Position numbers and translations under genes: made by a program. The notes under the pieces are model-generated. The model was given only the letters and a program-made list of their open reading frames with translations. It was not told where the DNA came from and ran no database searches. DNA of 64,000 nucleotides from Streptococcus australis (GTDB taxonomy: Bacteria > Bacillota > Bacilli > Lactobacillales > Streptococcaceae): positions 178,159-242,158 of the forward strand of contig NZ_JADNGY010000001.1 of NCBI RefSeq assembly GCF_015553625.1. Reading direction: 5' to 3'. Positions 18,828 through 26,550 of this stretch are shown in pieces (the stretch's first letter is position 1; each line of letters begins with the position of its first letter).

Positions 18828-19004
18828 GAAGGACATAATATATATGCCTATCGTGGGAAGTACAAACCATCTTATAAAAAGGAAGTGACGGAGACTGATA
18901 CATTTCTTGACGAAGCTACCTGATTAGTAATGAAAGAAGCCCTCTTTTTGGTGCCTGATTTCTGACTTTCTTACTAATCCCTGCCAGTTATAAGGAGGTC
19001 CTTT
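18828..19004 (+). other. Long 5' leader with short ORF and stable hairpin
   Basis: The predicted leader is about 175 bases. It contains a possible 14-codon ORF (18844-18888, MPIVGSTNHLIKRK) with GGAGAAGG about 12 bases upstream. It also contains a hairpin pairing GATTAGTAA and GAAAG (18922-18936) with CTTTC and TTACTAATC (18966-18979). AAGGAGG for the main gene follows. The arrangement resembles a regulated leader, but no known riboswitch was recognised. Confidence 0.45.
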
Positions 19005-19925
19005 ATGAGTTTTTCATTTCTTTCCAAGAGTAACCCTCTCGTTTCTAATGTAAAGAAAGGGAAGTTTTTAACCCCTTGGTTTTTAGCTCCCTTTATTCTC
19101 TATTACATCACCCAGTACATGTCTCCGATCAGTACTGCTTCCACAAACTTCTTTTTGAACAAACAAAGTTGGATTCCCGACTGGTGGAATATTTTGGATC
19201 TTTTGTCCTTTCTCTACACCATCATCGCCTTCTTCCTCTGGGTGAAACTCATTGAAAAACGACCGGTTCGAACCATGGGCTTTTCCAAAGGAAATGGTCT
19301 CTCCGAATTCGCTAAGGGGGTCTTGGTCGGCGCCATTATGATTACTACGGTCTTAATCGTCTTCTTCATCACTGGTGATGTCCGTTTCGATCGTATTCAA
19401 TTTAGTCTTCCTTTCCTCGTATCTTGGATCTTGGTTCTGATTGGCTATATTTTTCAAACGGCAGCCGAAGAAATTTATATCCGTGGTTGGTTGATTCCAA
19501 TTATTTCTTACCATAAGAATGCTTACTTAGCCATCCTCATTTCTTCTACCATGTTCTCCTACTTCCACTTGAACAACAACGGAGCTTCCTGGCTTTCAAC
19601 AGTTCACCTCTTCGTTTTCGGTCTCTTCACAGCAGTCTATGCCTTGAAGAGAGGAAATATCTGGGGACCTTGTGGCTTCCACTTCGCTTGGAACTTCATC
19701 ATGGGAAATGTCTACGGCTTCCATGTCAGTGGCTTTGATAGTGAATCCTCTCTGATGTACTTCACAACTTCAAACCGGACCTTTATCACAGGTGGTGAGT
19801 TTGGACCTGAAGGTGGGATCCCTGGCTTAGTCGTCTTTCTCCTTGCTCTCTTGTGGGCCATCTTCCTTCTCAAAGATACCTCTGCAGAACAAGAAGAACT
19901 CTACCCTCAACTGAGCTATGAATAA
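19005..19925 (+). CDS. CPBP-family intramembrane metalloprotease-like protein
   Basis: A 306-residue polytopic membrane protein with about eight hydrophobic segments. It carries the full CPBP (Abi/CAAX protease) signature: AAEEIYIRGWLIP (EExxxR), SYFHLNNNG (FxxxH) and HFAWNFIMG (HxxxN). Family members cleave prenylated proteins or process peptides and bacteriocins; some give bacteriocin self-immunity. The substrate here is unknown, and no bacteriocin gene is seen nearby. It is the only protein gene on the plus strand in this window and has its own cre-controlled promoter, long leader and terminator. ATG follows AAGGAGG. Confidence 0.88.
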   Translation: MSFSFLSKSNPLVSNVKKGKFLTPWFLAPFILYYITQYMSPISTASTNFFLNKQSWIPDWWNILDLLSFLYTIIAFFLWVKLIEKRPVRTMGFSKGNGLSEFAKGVLVGAIMITTVLIVFFITGDVRFDRIQFSLPFLVSWILVLIGYIFQTAAEEIYIRGWLIPIISYHKNAYLAILISSTMFSYFHLNNNGASWLSTVHLFVFGLFTAVYALKRGNIWGPCGFHFAWNFIMGNVYGFHVSGFDSESSLMYFTTSNRTFITGGEFGPEGGIPGLVVFLLALLWAIFLLKDTSAEQEELYPQLSYE

Positions 19926-19936
19926 GTAAAAGAAAG

Positions 19937-19964
19937 AAAAGGCTGGATTTACCCAGCCTTTTTC
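19937..19964 (+). terminator. Terminator of the CPBP gene
   Basis: AAGGCTGG-ATTTA-CCAGCCTT stem followed by T-rich sequence, just after the stop. Confidence 0.9.
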
Positions 19965-20044
19965 TGTTTCCTCTATAGGTTCGATAAAAAGAAACATGCT
20001 ATTTTTTCTTGGCATTTCTTTTAAAAAGAGTATAATAGAACTAT

Positions 20045-20127
20045 GCGGAGGTGGTGGAACGGCAGACACGCATGCTTCAGGCGCATGTGCCTCTTCGGGC
20101 GTGAGGGTTCAAATCCCTTTCTCCGCA
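20045..20127 (+). tRNA. tRNA-Leu (anticodon CAG)
   Basis: A class II tRNA of 83 bases. The acceptor stem GCGGAGG pairs with CTCTCCGC-like bases before discriminator A. The anticodon stem CATGC/GCATG encloses TTCAGGC, giving anticodon CAG, which reads CUG. A long variable arm and the T-arm GGGTTCAAATCCC are present. CCA is not encoded. It is paired with tRNA-Ser four bases downstream. Confidence 0.95.
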
Positions 20128-20131
20128 TCTT

Positions 20132-20220
20132 GGAAAGGTGGCCCAGCTCGGTACGGCACCGGACTCGAAATCCGGCAAGTGGATTTTCTTCACGCGCGGG
20201 TTCAAATCCCGTCCTTTCCT
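20132..20220 (+). tRNA. tRNA-Ser (anticodon CGA)
   Basis: A class II tRNA. Acceptor GGAAAGG pairs with CCTTTCC. The anticodon stem CCGGA/TCCGG encloses CTCGAAA, so the anticodon is CGA (reads UCG). The variable arm follows, with T-arm GCGGG-TTCAAAT-CCCGT. The base at the discriminator position reads T rather than the usual G of serine tRNAs. CCA is not encoded. Confidence 0.93.
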
Positions 20221-20229
20221 TCTACAACT

Positions 20230-20264
20230 AAAAAAGACATGAGCTTCATATCTCATGTCTTTTC
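20230..20264. terminator. Bidirectional terminator between the tRNA pair and rsmA
   Basis: AAAAGACATGAG pairs with CTCATGTCTTTT across an 8-base loop, with A/T runs on both sides. It suits the convergent ends of the tRNA transcript and rsmA. Confidence 0.9.
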
Positions 20265-20266
20265 TA

Positions 20267-21142
20267 TTATTTGATCCCGGCTTCTAGAAGACCGTCTGCC
20301 AAGCGGGCGAAGGCTTCTAAACTAAGGGCTTCTCCTCGTACAGAAGGTTGCAGGCCTGCAGCTTGGATCCCTGCTTCCAATTTGGCTTTGATTTCTTCGG
20401 TCTTGCCAAAGCGACTGGTCAAGTTGTTCCAAAGCGTTTTGCGACGGTGGACAAAGCTAGCCTTGCTGACAGAGAAGAAGAAATCTTCATCCTTGACGGC
20501 TACTGCTGGTTCTTCGCGACGCACCATCTTGAGGATGGCAGAATCAACGTTTGGCGCTGGCACAAAGACGGTGCGAGGCACGATAAAGGCTACCTTAGCG
20601 GTCATATAGTATTGGACTGCAATGGACAAAGACCCGTAAGCCTTGGTATTAGGTTCGGCTGAAATGCGATCTGCCACCTCTTTTTGCATCATGACCACAA
20701 ATTCTTGGAAAGGAATTTTAGACTCGATCAAGTGCATGAGGATGGGAGTCGTGATGTAGTAAGGAAGGTTGGCCACTACCTTAATCGGAAGCTCTGGATT
20801 TTTAAACTCTGCGATGTACTGGTTGAGATCCACTTTGAGGATGTCTTGGTTGACAACCGTGACATTGTCAAAATCCCGCAAGGTATCCGCCAGAATAGGA
20901 ACCAAGCGGTCATCAATCTCAAAGGCCATCACTTCTGAGGCATTTTCTGCCAAAAACTCAGTGAGAGCTCCAATTCCAGGACCGATTTCGATGACATTGA
21001 CCTGCTTATCAATCTCAGCAGTATCCACAATCTTTTGAAGGATGTTGGTATCGGTCAAGAAGTTTTGACCGAAGGATTTTTTAAAGGTAAAGCCGTGACG
21101 CTCTAGCACTGCCTTGGTCACGCTATAATCTGCAATTCTCAT
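20267..21142 (-). CDS. rsmA: 16S rRNA dimethyladenosine transferase RsmA (KsgA)
   Basis: It dimethylates two adjacent adenosines near the 3' end of 16S rRNA using SAM; loss gives kasugamycin resistance. The 291 residues contain SFGQNFLTD, the SAM-binding [15 protein letters not shown], the catalytic-site [13 protein letters not shown] and a C-terminal helical domain. It belongs to the minus-strand run tatD-rnmV-DUF2314-rsmA, a common streptococcal arrangement. Confidence 0.98.
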   Translation of the reverse strand: MRIADYSVTKAVLERHGFTFKKSFGQNFLTDTNILQKIVDTAEIDKQVNVIEIGPGIGALTEFLAENASEVMAFEIDDRLVPILADTLRDFDNVTVVNQDILKVDLNQYIAEFKNPELPIKVVANLPYYITTPILMHLIESKIPFQEFVVMMQKEVADRISAEPNTKAYGSLSIAVQYYMTAKVAFIVPRTVFVPAPNVDSAILKMVRREEPAVAVKDEDFFFSVSKASFVHRRKTLWNNLTSRFGKTEEIKAKLEAGIQAAGLQPSVRGEALSLEAFARLADGLLEAGIK

Positions 21143-21215
21143 TTTTTCTCTTTTCTAATCCTTTTAGTGTAAGAAATAATCACTCTATCTCTCTTGTGTT
21201 TCTCTACAAGCTAGC

Positions 21216-21842
21216 CTAACAGTCTTCCACAAAGGCATTCTGCTCCGCTTGGTAGACATAAGCTTCCCCGTTCTTATCTAAGACGGTTTCCAACAAGGGC
21301 TCTATTTCCAAGGCCTCTTCAAGACTGATAATGGTGATCTTAGATGGATCGTCCAAATCTTCCTGAGACTCAAAGCCTGTAAAGAATTGCCAACCACTAT
21401 CTTGTGGATGATGAGGGACATCGTGAATCGCCCAATTAATCTCACGTCGTAGGAAGCAATCCTTGGTAATCATGGCCCCTTTTTGCGTATCAAGATTCAG
21501 AGGAGGAACCATCAGGCTTGCGATATGTTCCTGCGCAAAATCCAGCTCATCTCCAAGCTGGATGGAGGTAATATAAGCGGGTTGATTGGTTAAACGTCCT
21601 TTGAACTTCCCATCGCGGATTTCAGTGAGTTCGACCCACATACGCTCTGCTCGACACCCATTCTCCAAGACTGTATCCAGCACAAAGATGAGGCGAACCT
21701 GGTCCCCAAGCTTCAATTGGTTGATTTCTTCTTGACTTGGAATCAAAAAATGCCGTGGATTCTTTTGATGTTCTGCGTGAACATTCTCCAAAGAAAAGCC
21801 GATCACTTTTTTCTTATCTGTAAACAGGTCGAACAATCCCAT
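21216..21842 (-). CDS. DUF2314 / DUF2185 (Imm33-like) domain protein
   Basis: A soluble 208-residue protein. Residues about 35-110 (IPSQEEINQLKLGDQVRLIF, AERMWVELTEI, GRLTNQPAYI, LGDELDFAQEHI) resemble DUF2314. Residues about 122-190 (INWAIHDVPHHPQDSGWQFF, GFESQEDLDDPSKI) resemble DUF2185, grouped with Imm33 immunity-like proteins. No toxin gene is adjacent. Position between rsmA and rnmV suggests a housekeeping or stand-alone role. Function is unknown and the family call rests on motif memory. Confidence 0.7.
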   Translation of the reverse strand: MGLFDLFTDKKKVIGFSLENVHAEHQKNPRHFLIPSQEEINQLKLGDQVRLIFVLDTVLENGCRAERMWVELTEIRDGKFKGRLTNQPAYITSIQLGDELDFAQEHIASLMVPPLNLDTQKGAMITKDCFLRREINWAIHDVPHHPQDSGWQFFTGFESQEDLDDPSKITIISLEEALEIEPLLETVLDKNGEAYVYQAEQNAFVEDC

Positions 21843-21862
21843 CTTCTACCTCTATCTCTTTT

Positions 21863-22426
21863 TTAATAACTAGCCATCGTTTCTTCAACTTGTGCCAAAC
21901 AAATCCCAAACAATTCCAAGCGTTTGAGCAGTTGTTTGCCATTGCAGTAGCCGATGCGCAAGGCTTCTCCTAAATATTCCCGTCGTTTGCGACTGTCACT
22001 GCCCATCAGCAGGCCGAGTCGCATCAGATCTGACTTGGTAATATCAAAGAAATGCTCATCTTCATAGGAGCCCACCAGTCCAGCAAGGGCTTTTTCTAAG
22101 TCTTCAAAGCTGGCATGCTCGACTCCCAAGGAACAGCCCTTGGTTTTTGATTTGGGCACTGCTTCGCCACGATTTAAAAAGGCATGCTTGGCCTGCGGAA
22201 TTTCTTGCATGATGATCTTACGAATGCGCTCCCCATTGTAATCCGGATCCGTAAAAACTATGACTCCACGCAACTCCTGCAAGGTGGCAATTCGTTCTAG
22301 GTCATCCTGATTAATGGCGGATCCACGTGTCTCATAGGTATCCACCTCATAATAGCGTTTCAGATTGGCCGTATCGTCCTTGCCTTCAACAACAATCACT
22401 TCTGGTATTTTTCTTTTCTCAGTCAA
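21863..22426 (-). CDS. rnmV: Ribonuclease M5
   Basis: RNase M5 cuts precursor 5S rRNA to its mature ends with help from ribosomal protein L18. The Toprim domain is at the N-terminus: VIVVEGKDDTANLKRYY holds the catalytic Glu, and VIVFTDPDYNGERIR the DxD-type metal site. The open frame reaches an ATG at 22453, but that start lacks a ribosome binding site. A TTG at 22426 (LTEKRKIPEV) has GAAAGG about nine bases upstream and overlaps the tatD stop, matching the family start. Translational coupling to tatD is likely. Confidence 0.94.
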   Translation of the reverse strand: MTEKRKIPEVIVVEGKDDTANLKRYYEVDTYETRGSAINQDDLERIATLQELRGVIVFTDPDYNGERIRKIIMQEIPQAKHAFLNRGEAVPKSKTKGCSLGVEHASFEDLEKALAGLVGSYEDEHFFDITKSDLMRLGLLMGSDSRKRREYLGEALRIGYCNGKQLLKRLELFGICLAQVEETMASY

Positions 22427-23189
22427 GGCCAAATACCTTTCTCGCATTGTCATAGGTGGCTTGAGCTACTTCCTCTGTCGTCAAACCACGTAGTGTTGCA
22501 ATATGATCCACTACATATCGGGTGTAGGCTGTTTTATTTTCCCGGCCTCGCTTAGGAACTGGTGCCAGATAAGGGGCATCTGTCTCAACCAAGATTTTGT
22601 CCAAAGGTAATTCTTTGGCTGCCTCCTGAATGTCTGTCGCTTTTTTGAAGGTCACCACTCCCGAGAAAGAGATCATCATGCCTAAATCCATGAAGCGTTT
22701 GGCATCTTCCAGACTTCCTGAGAAAGAATGCATGATCCCACCGCGTGGGCCAACTCCTTCACTCTTGATAATGGCATAGGTATCTTCGAGAGCATCACGC
22801 GTATGCACTACAAATGGTAAGTCTAGTTCCTTAGATAGCTGAATTTGACGGCGAAAGACCTTCTCTTGAACTTCCTTAGGTGCTGTCATCCAGTGGTAGT
22901 CCAGACCGATTTCCCCTAAGGCGACGACTTTAGGATGTTTCAGCCGTTCCAGTAGATAAGCCTCTACCTCAGGACTATAATCGCCTGCCTCAGTAGGATG
23001 CCAACCAAGGGTGAGATAAACCTCTGGGTACTGGTCTGCCAATTCTATTGCTCGTTCAATGGTTGGTTTGTCAAAGCCAACAACATTATGGGCAATGACT
23101 CCCAGCTCTTTTGCTAGTTCTAATTCCTCTTGTTCTCGCCCTGCAAACTCTTCAACGTTGAGGTGAGTATGGGTATCAAAAATCTGCAT
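22419..23189 (-). CDS. tatD: TatD-family metal-dependent DNase
   Basis: A TIM-barrel hydrolase of 256 residues with nuclease activity, linked to DNA repair and quality control. Metal ligands are seen in FDTHTHLNVEEF, LGEIGLDYHW (Glu), PFVVHTRDA, IMHSFSG and VETDAPYLAP. It is full length. The 3' end overlaps the rnmV start. It begins about 120 bases downstream of rpmH, after that gene's terminator. Confidence 0.96.
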   Translation of the reverse strand: MQIFDTHTHLNVEEFAGREQEELELAKELGVIAHNVVGFDKPTIERAIELADQYPEVYLTLGWHPTEAGDYSPEVEAYLLERLKHPKVVALGEIGLDYHWMTAPKEVQEKVFRRQIQLSKELDLPFVVHTRDALEDTYAIIKSEGVGPRGGIMHSFSGSLEDAKRFMDLGMMISFSGVVTFKKATDIQEAAKELPLDKILVETDAPYLAPVPKRGRENKTAYTRYVVDHIATLRGLTTEEVAQATYDNARKVFGLD

Positions 23190-23255
23190 ATGGATCCTTT
23201 TCTACGATTTTTCTCACTCTATTATAACAGAAAGCATAGCTGAATACACTTTTGG

Positions 23256-23296
23256 CAAAACAAAAACCAGTAGTCTCGAGTTTCTACTGGTTTTTA
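23256..23296 (-). terminator. rpmH intrinsic terminator
   Basis: Minus strand AAAACCAGTAG pairs with CTACTGGTTTT around a loop of about ten bases and is followed by TTTTTGTTTT-like sequence. Confidence 0.9.
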
Positions 23297-23310
23297 GCTT
23301 TTTATCTGAA

Positions 23311-23445
23311 TTAAGCAGCCAAAACTTTGCGTCCTTTACGACGACGAGCTGCCAATACGCGACGACCGTTTTTAGTTGCCATACGGTGACGGAAACCATG
23401 TTTGCGCGCACGACGAAGTTTACTTGGTTGATAAGTACGTTTCAC
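23311..23445 (-). CDS. rpmH: 50S ribosomal protein L34
   Basis: A 44-residue basic ribosomal protein. Its translation, [18 protein letters not shown] then [20 protein letters not shown], is the L34 signature. The start codon is GTG (23443-23445) behind GAGGAGG eight bases upstream. It has a separate promoter (23520-23548) and terminator. In many bacteria rpmH stands directly before rnpA. Here it lies downstream of rnpA-yidC-jag, separated by one hypothetical gene. Confidence 0.98.
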   Translation of the reverse strand: MKRTYQPSKLRRARKHGFRHRMATKNGRRVLAARRRKGRKVLAA

Positions 23446-23519
23446 GATGAATACCTCCTCATAGATTTTGTATTCGTTTAGCCGGCTATAATGTGATCAG
23501 TTACTAAACATACTTTACT

Positions 23520-23548
23520 ATTCTATCTGATTCAAGGCTGTTTGTCAA
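23520..23548 (-). promoter_or_regulatory. rpmH promoter
   Basis: Minus strand TTGACA (23543-23548), 17-base spacer, TAGAAT (23520-23525). Between it and the GTG start the leader is about 70 bases. Confidence 0.8.
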
Positions 23549-23594
23549 TAGCTATGAAAAATTTGTTGGGTCAGGTTCAATGATACCGCTTTTA

Positions 23595-24236
23595 TTAGGC
23601 ATCTCCTTCTATCCTTTGACGAGTTGCTTCATAGTATGGAAGCAAGCAGGCCATTCCTTTTTTTAATTCCTCAAGAATGGCATCTCGGCTAGTCGCTTGT
23701 GATAGATTTACATCGACTTTAACCAAGACCTTTCGGACTTGGCTAGCTTCCACACCTTTGAGAAGTCTCAGACGATTGGCTTCTGTTCCTTGAAATCGTT
23801 GGCTGACACCTTCTATTTGGGCGAAATAATAGACTGGCGAAGAAACCGGAAGAGTTAAAACTCGGTTCTGCTTTTGTAGACTCTCCTCATCCTTCTTGCG
23901 TTCGATAAAACTCACTTCCAAGGATACACCAAAGTCCTTCGCATCCCCATAAAGTCGCAAGGCGAACATCGGATCCGCTATTTCTCCCTCTCCTTGGAGA
24001 TAGGCCCAAAAATGAGGGCGAAGAATTTGGGCTTGATTCATCCACTGACTGGTCCGCTCTTGTTTTAAGTGCGGAAAAATCTTCTGAAAATCACTGACCA
24101 GATGAGTGAACTCCTTGCGAGCTTCTTGGCCCATCTCTCGATAGACCAACATTCGCTCCGCATCCTCACCTGCTTTAGCAGGGGCTAGGTACTTGATCCC
24201 CTGACAATTCAAAAAGTCTTTAATCTTAACAAACAT
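23595..24236 (-). CDS. Conserved hypothetical protein
   Basis: A soluble 213-residue protein, not recognised with confidence. It has no signal peptide or membrane segment. It starts MFVKIKDFLNCQGIKYLAP, has an amphipathic helical middle (RKEFTHLVSDFQKIFPHLKQ, then MNQAQILRPHFWAYLQG) and a beta-rich stretch (FALRLYGDAKDFGVSLEVSF) with a Lys/Glu-rich C-terminal half. It lies downstream of jag after that gene's probable terminator and upstream of the rpmH promoter. No catalytic motif was found. Confidence 0.7.
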   Translation of the reverse strand: MFVKIKDFLNCQGIKYLAPAKAGEDAERMLVYREMGQEARKEFTHLVSDFQKIFPHLKQERTSQWMNQAQILRPHFWAYLQGEGEIADPMFALRLYGDAKDFGVSLEVSFIERKKDEESLQKQNRVLTLPVSSPVYYFAQIEGVSQRFQGTEANRLRLLKGVEASQVRKVLVKVDVNLSQATSRDAILEELKKGMACLLPYYEATRQRIEGDA

Positions 24237-24254
24237 ACTGCTATTCCCTTCTCA

Positions 24255-24297
24255 AAAATAAAAGGAGAGACCAAGCTTACACTCCTCTCTCCCTTTT
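24255..24297 (-). terminator. Terminator after jag
   Basis: Minus strand AAAGGGAGAGA pairs with TCTCTCCTTTT across a long loop and runs into T-rich sequence, 25 bases after the jag stop. Confidence 0.75.
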
Positions 24298-24322
24298 GAA
24301 ATCTTCTTTTTTAGACGGTAGA

Positions 24323-25267
24323 TTAACCTTCAATATCGACGACAACGTAACGATTTGGTTCTTCCCCTTCTGAATAGCTCGTTACTCCATCCATTTTCGA
24401 TACGATACGGTGGATGATCTTGCGTTCGCTATTAGACATTGGATCTGTATGTTGTGCTTGACCTTCTTCTAGAGCACGACTTGCCAATTTTTGCGCATAG
24501 CTTTGAAGAACTTCTGCACGGTGTTCAACATAATCATTGACGTTAATAGCAATGTAGAAATTCTTAGAATACCGATTGTAAAGATAGTTCTGCGCCAACA
24601 ATTGAAGGGCTTTGAGAACTTTCCCGTGGTATCCAATCACACGGCCTGGCTCATTGGTATCAATCTGCATATTGATGGTTCGACGGTTGTAGCTACTTGA
24701 AATGCTAGCTTCTACATCCATTTCATCAATTACTGTTTGAACATAGGAAGTGACATCAGAAACAACCTTTTCGATGTCATAGCTTTCTTCTACTTCAATG
24801 CCCAAATCAGCAAAATCAGACGTTTGGCGTGACTCAGCTTCTTTAGGACTTGAATCGAGAATCTCCCCATGACCTTGTTCTTCAAGAATGGTTTCAGGAG
24901 CCTTCTCATGCTTAAGAATCTCAGCCTTCACTTCTTCCGAAACTTCTTGGCCTTCTTCTTCAACTTTTTTAATCGCAGCCACCACACGACCCAAATCAAC
25001 AGTCTCTTCACTGACACTCTTGACAGGTTCGTTTTGAACATTTATTTCCTCAGGAACTCCCTTAACAGCTTGTTGATTAGCTTTTGTAACCGTAGTTTCT
25101 GCAATCGGTTCGATGTCTACCACAGCTGGCTTCTTACCAAAGAGACCGAGGAACCCTTTCTTTTCACGAGAAACGACAGTAATATGTGCTTTCATGCGCG
25201 GGATATCTAATTCTTTCAAACCATTTTGAATGGCTTCTTCAACATTGACTCCTGTATATTGGACCAT
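24323..25267 (-). CDS. jag: RNA-binding protein Jag (KhpB/EloR)
   Basis: In pneumococcus this protein (EloR/KhpB) partners with KhpA and regulates cell elongation. Domain order: Jag_N (about 1-50, YTGVNVEEAIQNGLKEL and EKKGFLGLFGKKP), an acidic linker (about 60-165), a KH domain with the loop VIGYHGKVLKALQLLAQ, and a C-terminal R3H domain (EVLQSYAQKLASRALEEGQ, SNSERKIIHRIV). The 314 residues are usual. It lies 15 bases after yidC, in the rnpA-yidC-jag operon. Confidence 0.96.
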   Translation of the reverse strand: MVQYTGVNVEEAIQNGLKELDIPRMKAHITVVSREKKGFLGLFGKKPAVVDIEPIAETTVTKANQQAVKGVPEEINVQNEPVKSVSEETVDLGRVVAAIKKVEEEGQEVSEEVKAEILKHEKAPETILEEQGHGEILDSSPKEAESRQTSDFADLGIEVEESYDIEKVVSDVTSYVQTVIDEMDVEASISSSYNRRTINMQIDTNEPGRVIGYHGKVLKALQLLAQNYLYNRYSKNFYIAINVNDYVEHRAEVLQSYAQKLASRALEEGQAQHTDPMSNSERKIIHRIVSKMDGVTSYSEGEEPNRYVVVDIEG

Positions 25268-25282
25268 CTGTCAAACTCCTTC

Positions 25283-26098
25283 TTAGTTTTTCTTTTTCTG
25301 TGCTTTATTAAATGCACGTCGTTTTTGTTTTTCTATATCTTTGATTGCCTGTTGCTCTGCTTCACGCGCCGCAATGATCTTAAATGGATTGTTCAACAGG
25401 TAAGTTTGCCCAACTTGATAGGCATTGGAAACTACCCAGTAGAGAGCAACCCCGCTGGCTGAGTACATGGCGAAGAAGAAAATCATGACCGGCATTGCAT
25501 ACATCATGGCTGTCATTCCACCATTTTTTTCTGGCATGGCTTTGTTGCTCAACCAGGTACTAAAGAAAGTGAAGACGGCTGCCAAAACTGGCAAAATAAA
25601 GGTTGGGTCTGTTGCGCTCATATCCAACCAAAGGAAATGACCGACTTTTAGGAATTCTACCCGACTCAAAGCTTGGAACAAGGCCATCAAGACTGGCATT
25701 TGAATAAACAATGGCAAGAAGGCCGAGGAAGTCTTCACACCTTTTTCTTTGTAAAGCGCCCGCATTTCTTCTGACATACGAGTGCGGCTTTCCAAATCCT
25801 TCCCAGGATACTTGGCCTGGATTTCTTTCACTAGTGGCTGAATCTCCTGCATTTTGCGCGAGGAGGTCATTTGGTATTGGAAAACTGGCAAAAGAATTGT
25901 CCGAATCAAGAGAGTGAAGAGGATAATCCCAACTCCGGTATTTCCTCCAATCGAAAGAAAACGAATGACTTCTGCAAAGAAGTAAACGAATTTTTCCCAA
26001 ACTCCTGATGATTGGGAAGTCACTTCAGACGTTCCACAGGCTGTTAATAAAAGGAGAGCCCCTCCTAATAAGCTAGCTACTTTTAATTTCTTTTTCAC
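25283..26098 (-). CDS. yidC: Membrane protein insertase YidC
   Basis: It inserts membrane proteins alone or with Sec. The N-terminus is a lipoprotein signal ([14 protein letters not shown], Cys about 21), typical of Gram-positive YidC/Oxa1. About five membrane helices follow, with the conserved hydrophilic-groove Arg in the first one ([16 protein letters not shown]), then [10 protein letters not shown] and a basic C-terminal tail ([13 protein letters not shown]). The start is GTG with GAAAGG seven bases upstream. It lies four bases after rnpA. Streptococci normally carry two yidC copies; only this one is in the window. Confidence 0.97.
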   Translation of the reverse strand: MKKKLKVASLLGGALLLLTACGTSEVTSQSSGVWEKFVYFFAEVIRFLSIGGNTGVGIILFTLLIRTILLPVFQYQMTSSRKMQEIQPLVKEIQAKYPGKDLESRTRMSEEMRALYKEKGVKTSSAFLPLFIQMPVLMALFQALSRVEFLKVGHFLWLDMSATDPTFILPVLAAVFTFFSTWLSNKAMPEKNGGMTAMMYAMPVMIFFFAMYSASGVALYWVVSNAYQVGQTYLLNNPFKIIAAREAEQQAIKDIEKQKRRAFNKAQKKKN

Positions 26099-26102
26099 GT
26101 AA

Positions 26103-26444
26103 TTACCTTTCCTGACGATAGACTTGCGCTAATTTTAATACATGGACTAGATTTTTTTCAACTTGGTCAAAATCCAGCTCTTCAACACCCTTTCGAGCAA
26201 TCACAACAAAATCATCTGCTACAAGATGATCCTGATGCTTCATCAAAACATGACGAATCAAGCGCTTGATTCGGTTGCGTGTCACAGCATTTCCTAGTTT
26301 TTTACTAACAGATAAGCCGACACGGAAATGGGGCTGCTCTTGTGGCAAACGGTAGATCACAAATTTTCTATTCGCACAATTCATACCACTTTTAAAAATG
26401 GCATTGAAATCTTTTTCTCGCTTGACACGATAGCTTTTTCTCAA
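26103..26444 (-). CDS. rnpA: Ribonuclease P protein component
   Basis: Protein cofactor of RNase P, which matures tRNA 5' ends. The 113 residues hold the RNR motif [16 protein letters not shown] and the central cleft [12 protein letters not shown]. The start codon is TTG, with GAGGGAG upstream. It is the first gene of the rnpA-yidC-jag operon, with its own promoter near 26474-26482. Confidence 0.96.
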   Translation of the reverse strand: MRKSYRVKREKDFNAIFKSGMNCANRKFVIYRLPQEQPHFRVGLSVSKKLGNAVTRNRIKRLIRHVLMKHQDHLVADDFVVIARKGVEELDFDQVEKNLVHVLKLAQVYRQER

Positions 26445-26473
26445 ACTCCCACTCCCTCTTTTAAATTTATTCT

Positions 26474-26482
26474 ATTATACCA
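26474..26482 (-). promoter_or_regulatory. rnpA operon extended -10 promoter
   Basis: Minus strand TGGTATAAT (TGN plus TATAAT), 30 bases before the TTG start. A possible -35, TTGGTT, lies 16 bases upstream inside the preceding terminator stem. Confidence 0.6.
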
Positions 26483-26489
26483 TAATTTC

Positions 26490-26521
26490 AAAAAAAACCA
26501 ACGACCTTCTGGCCCTTGGTT
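26490..26521 (-). terminator. Terminator of the 26551-27246 gene
   Basis: Minus strand AACCAAGGGCC-AGAA-GGTCGTTGGTT with one mismatch and eight T. Confidence 0.85.
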
Positions 26522-26550
26522 TGAAGCCTCCTCCATTACTGTTAAATCGA

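Noticed and set aside
23214..23411. 65-codon minus-strand frame overlapping rpmH
   Set aside because: It is out of frame with the clear L34 gene at 23311-23445, which is too short to stand out by length but has an excellent GTG start.
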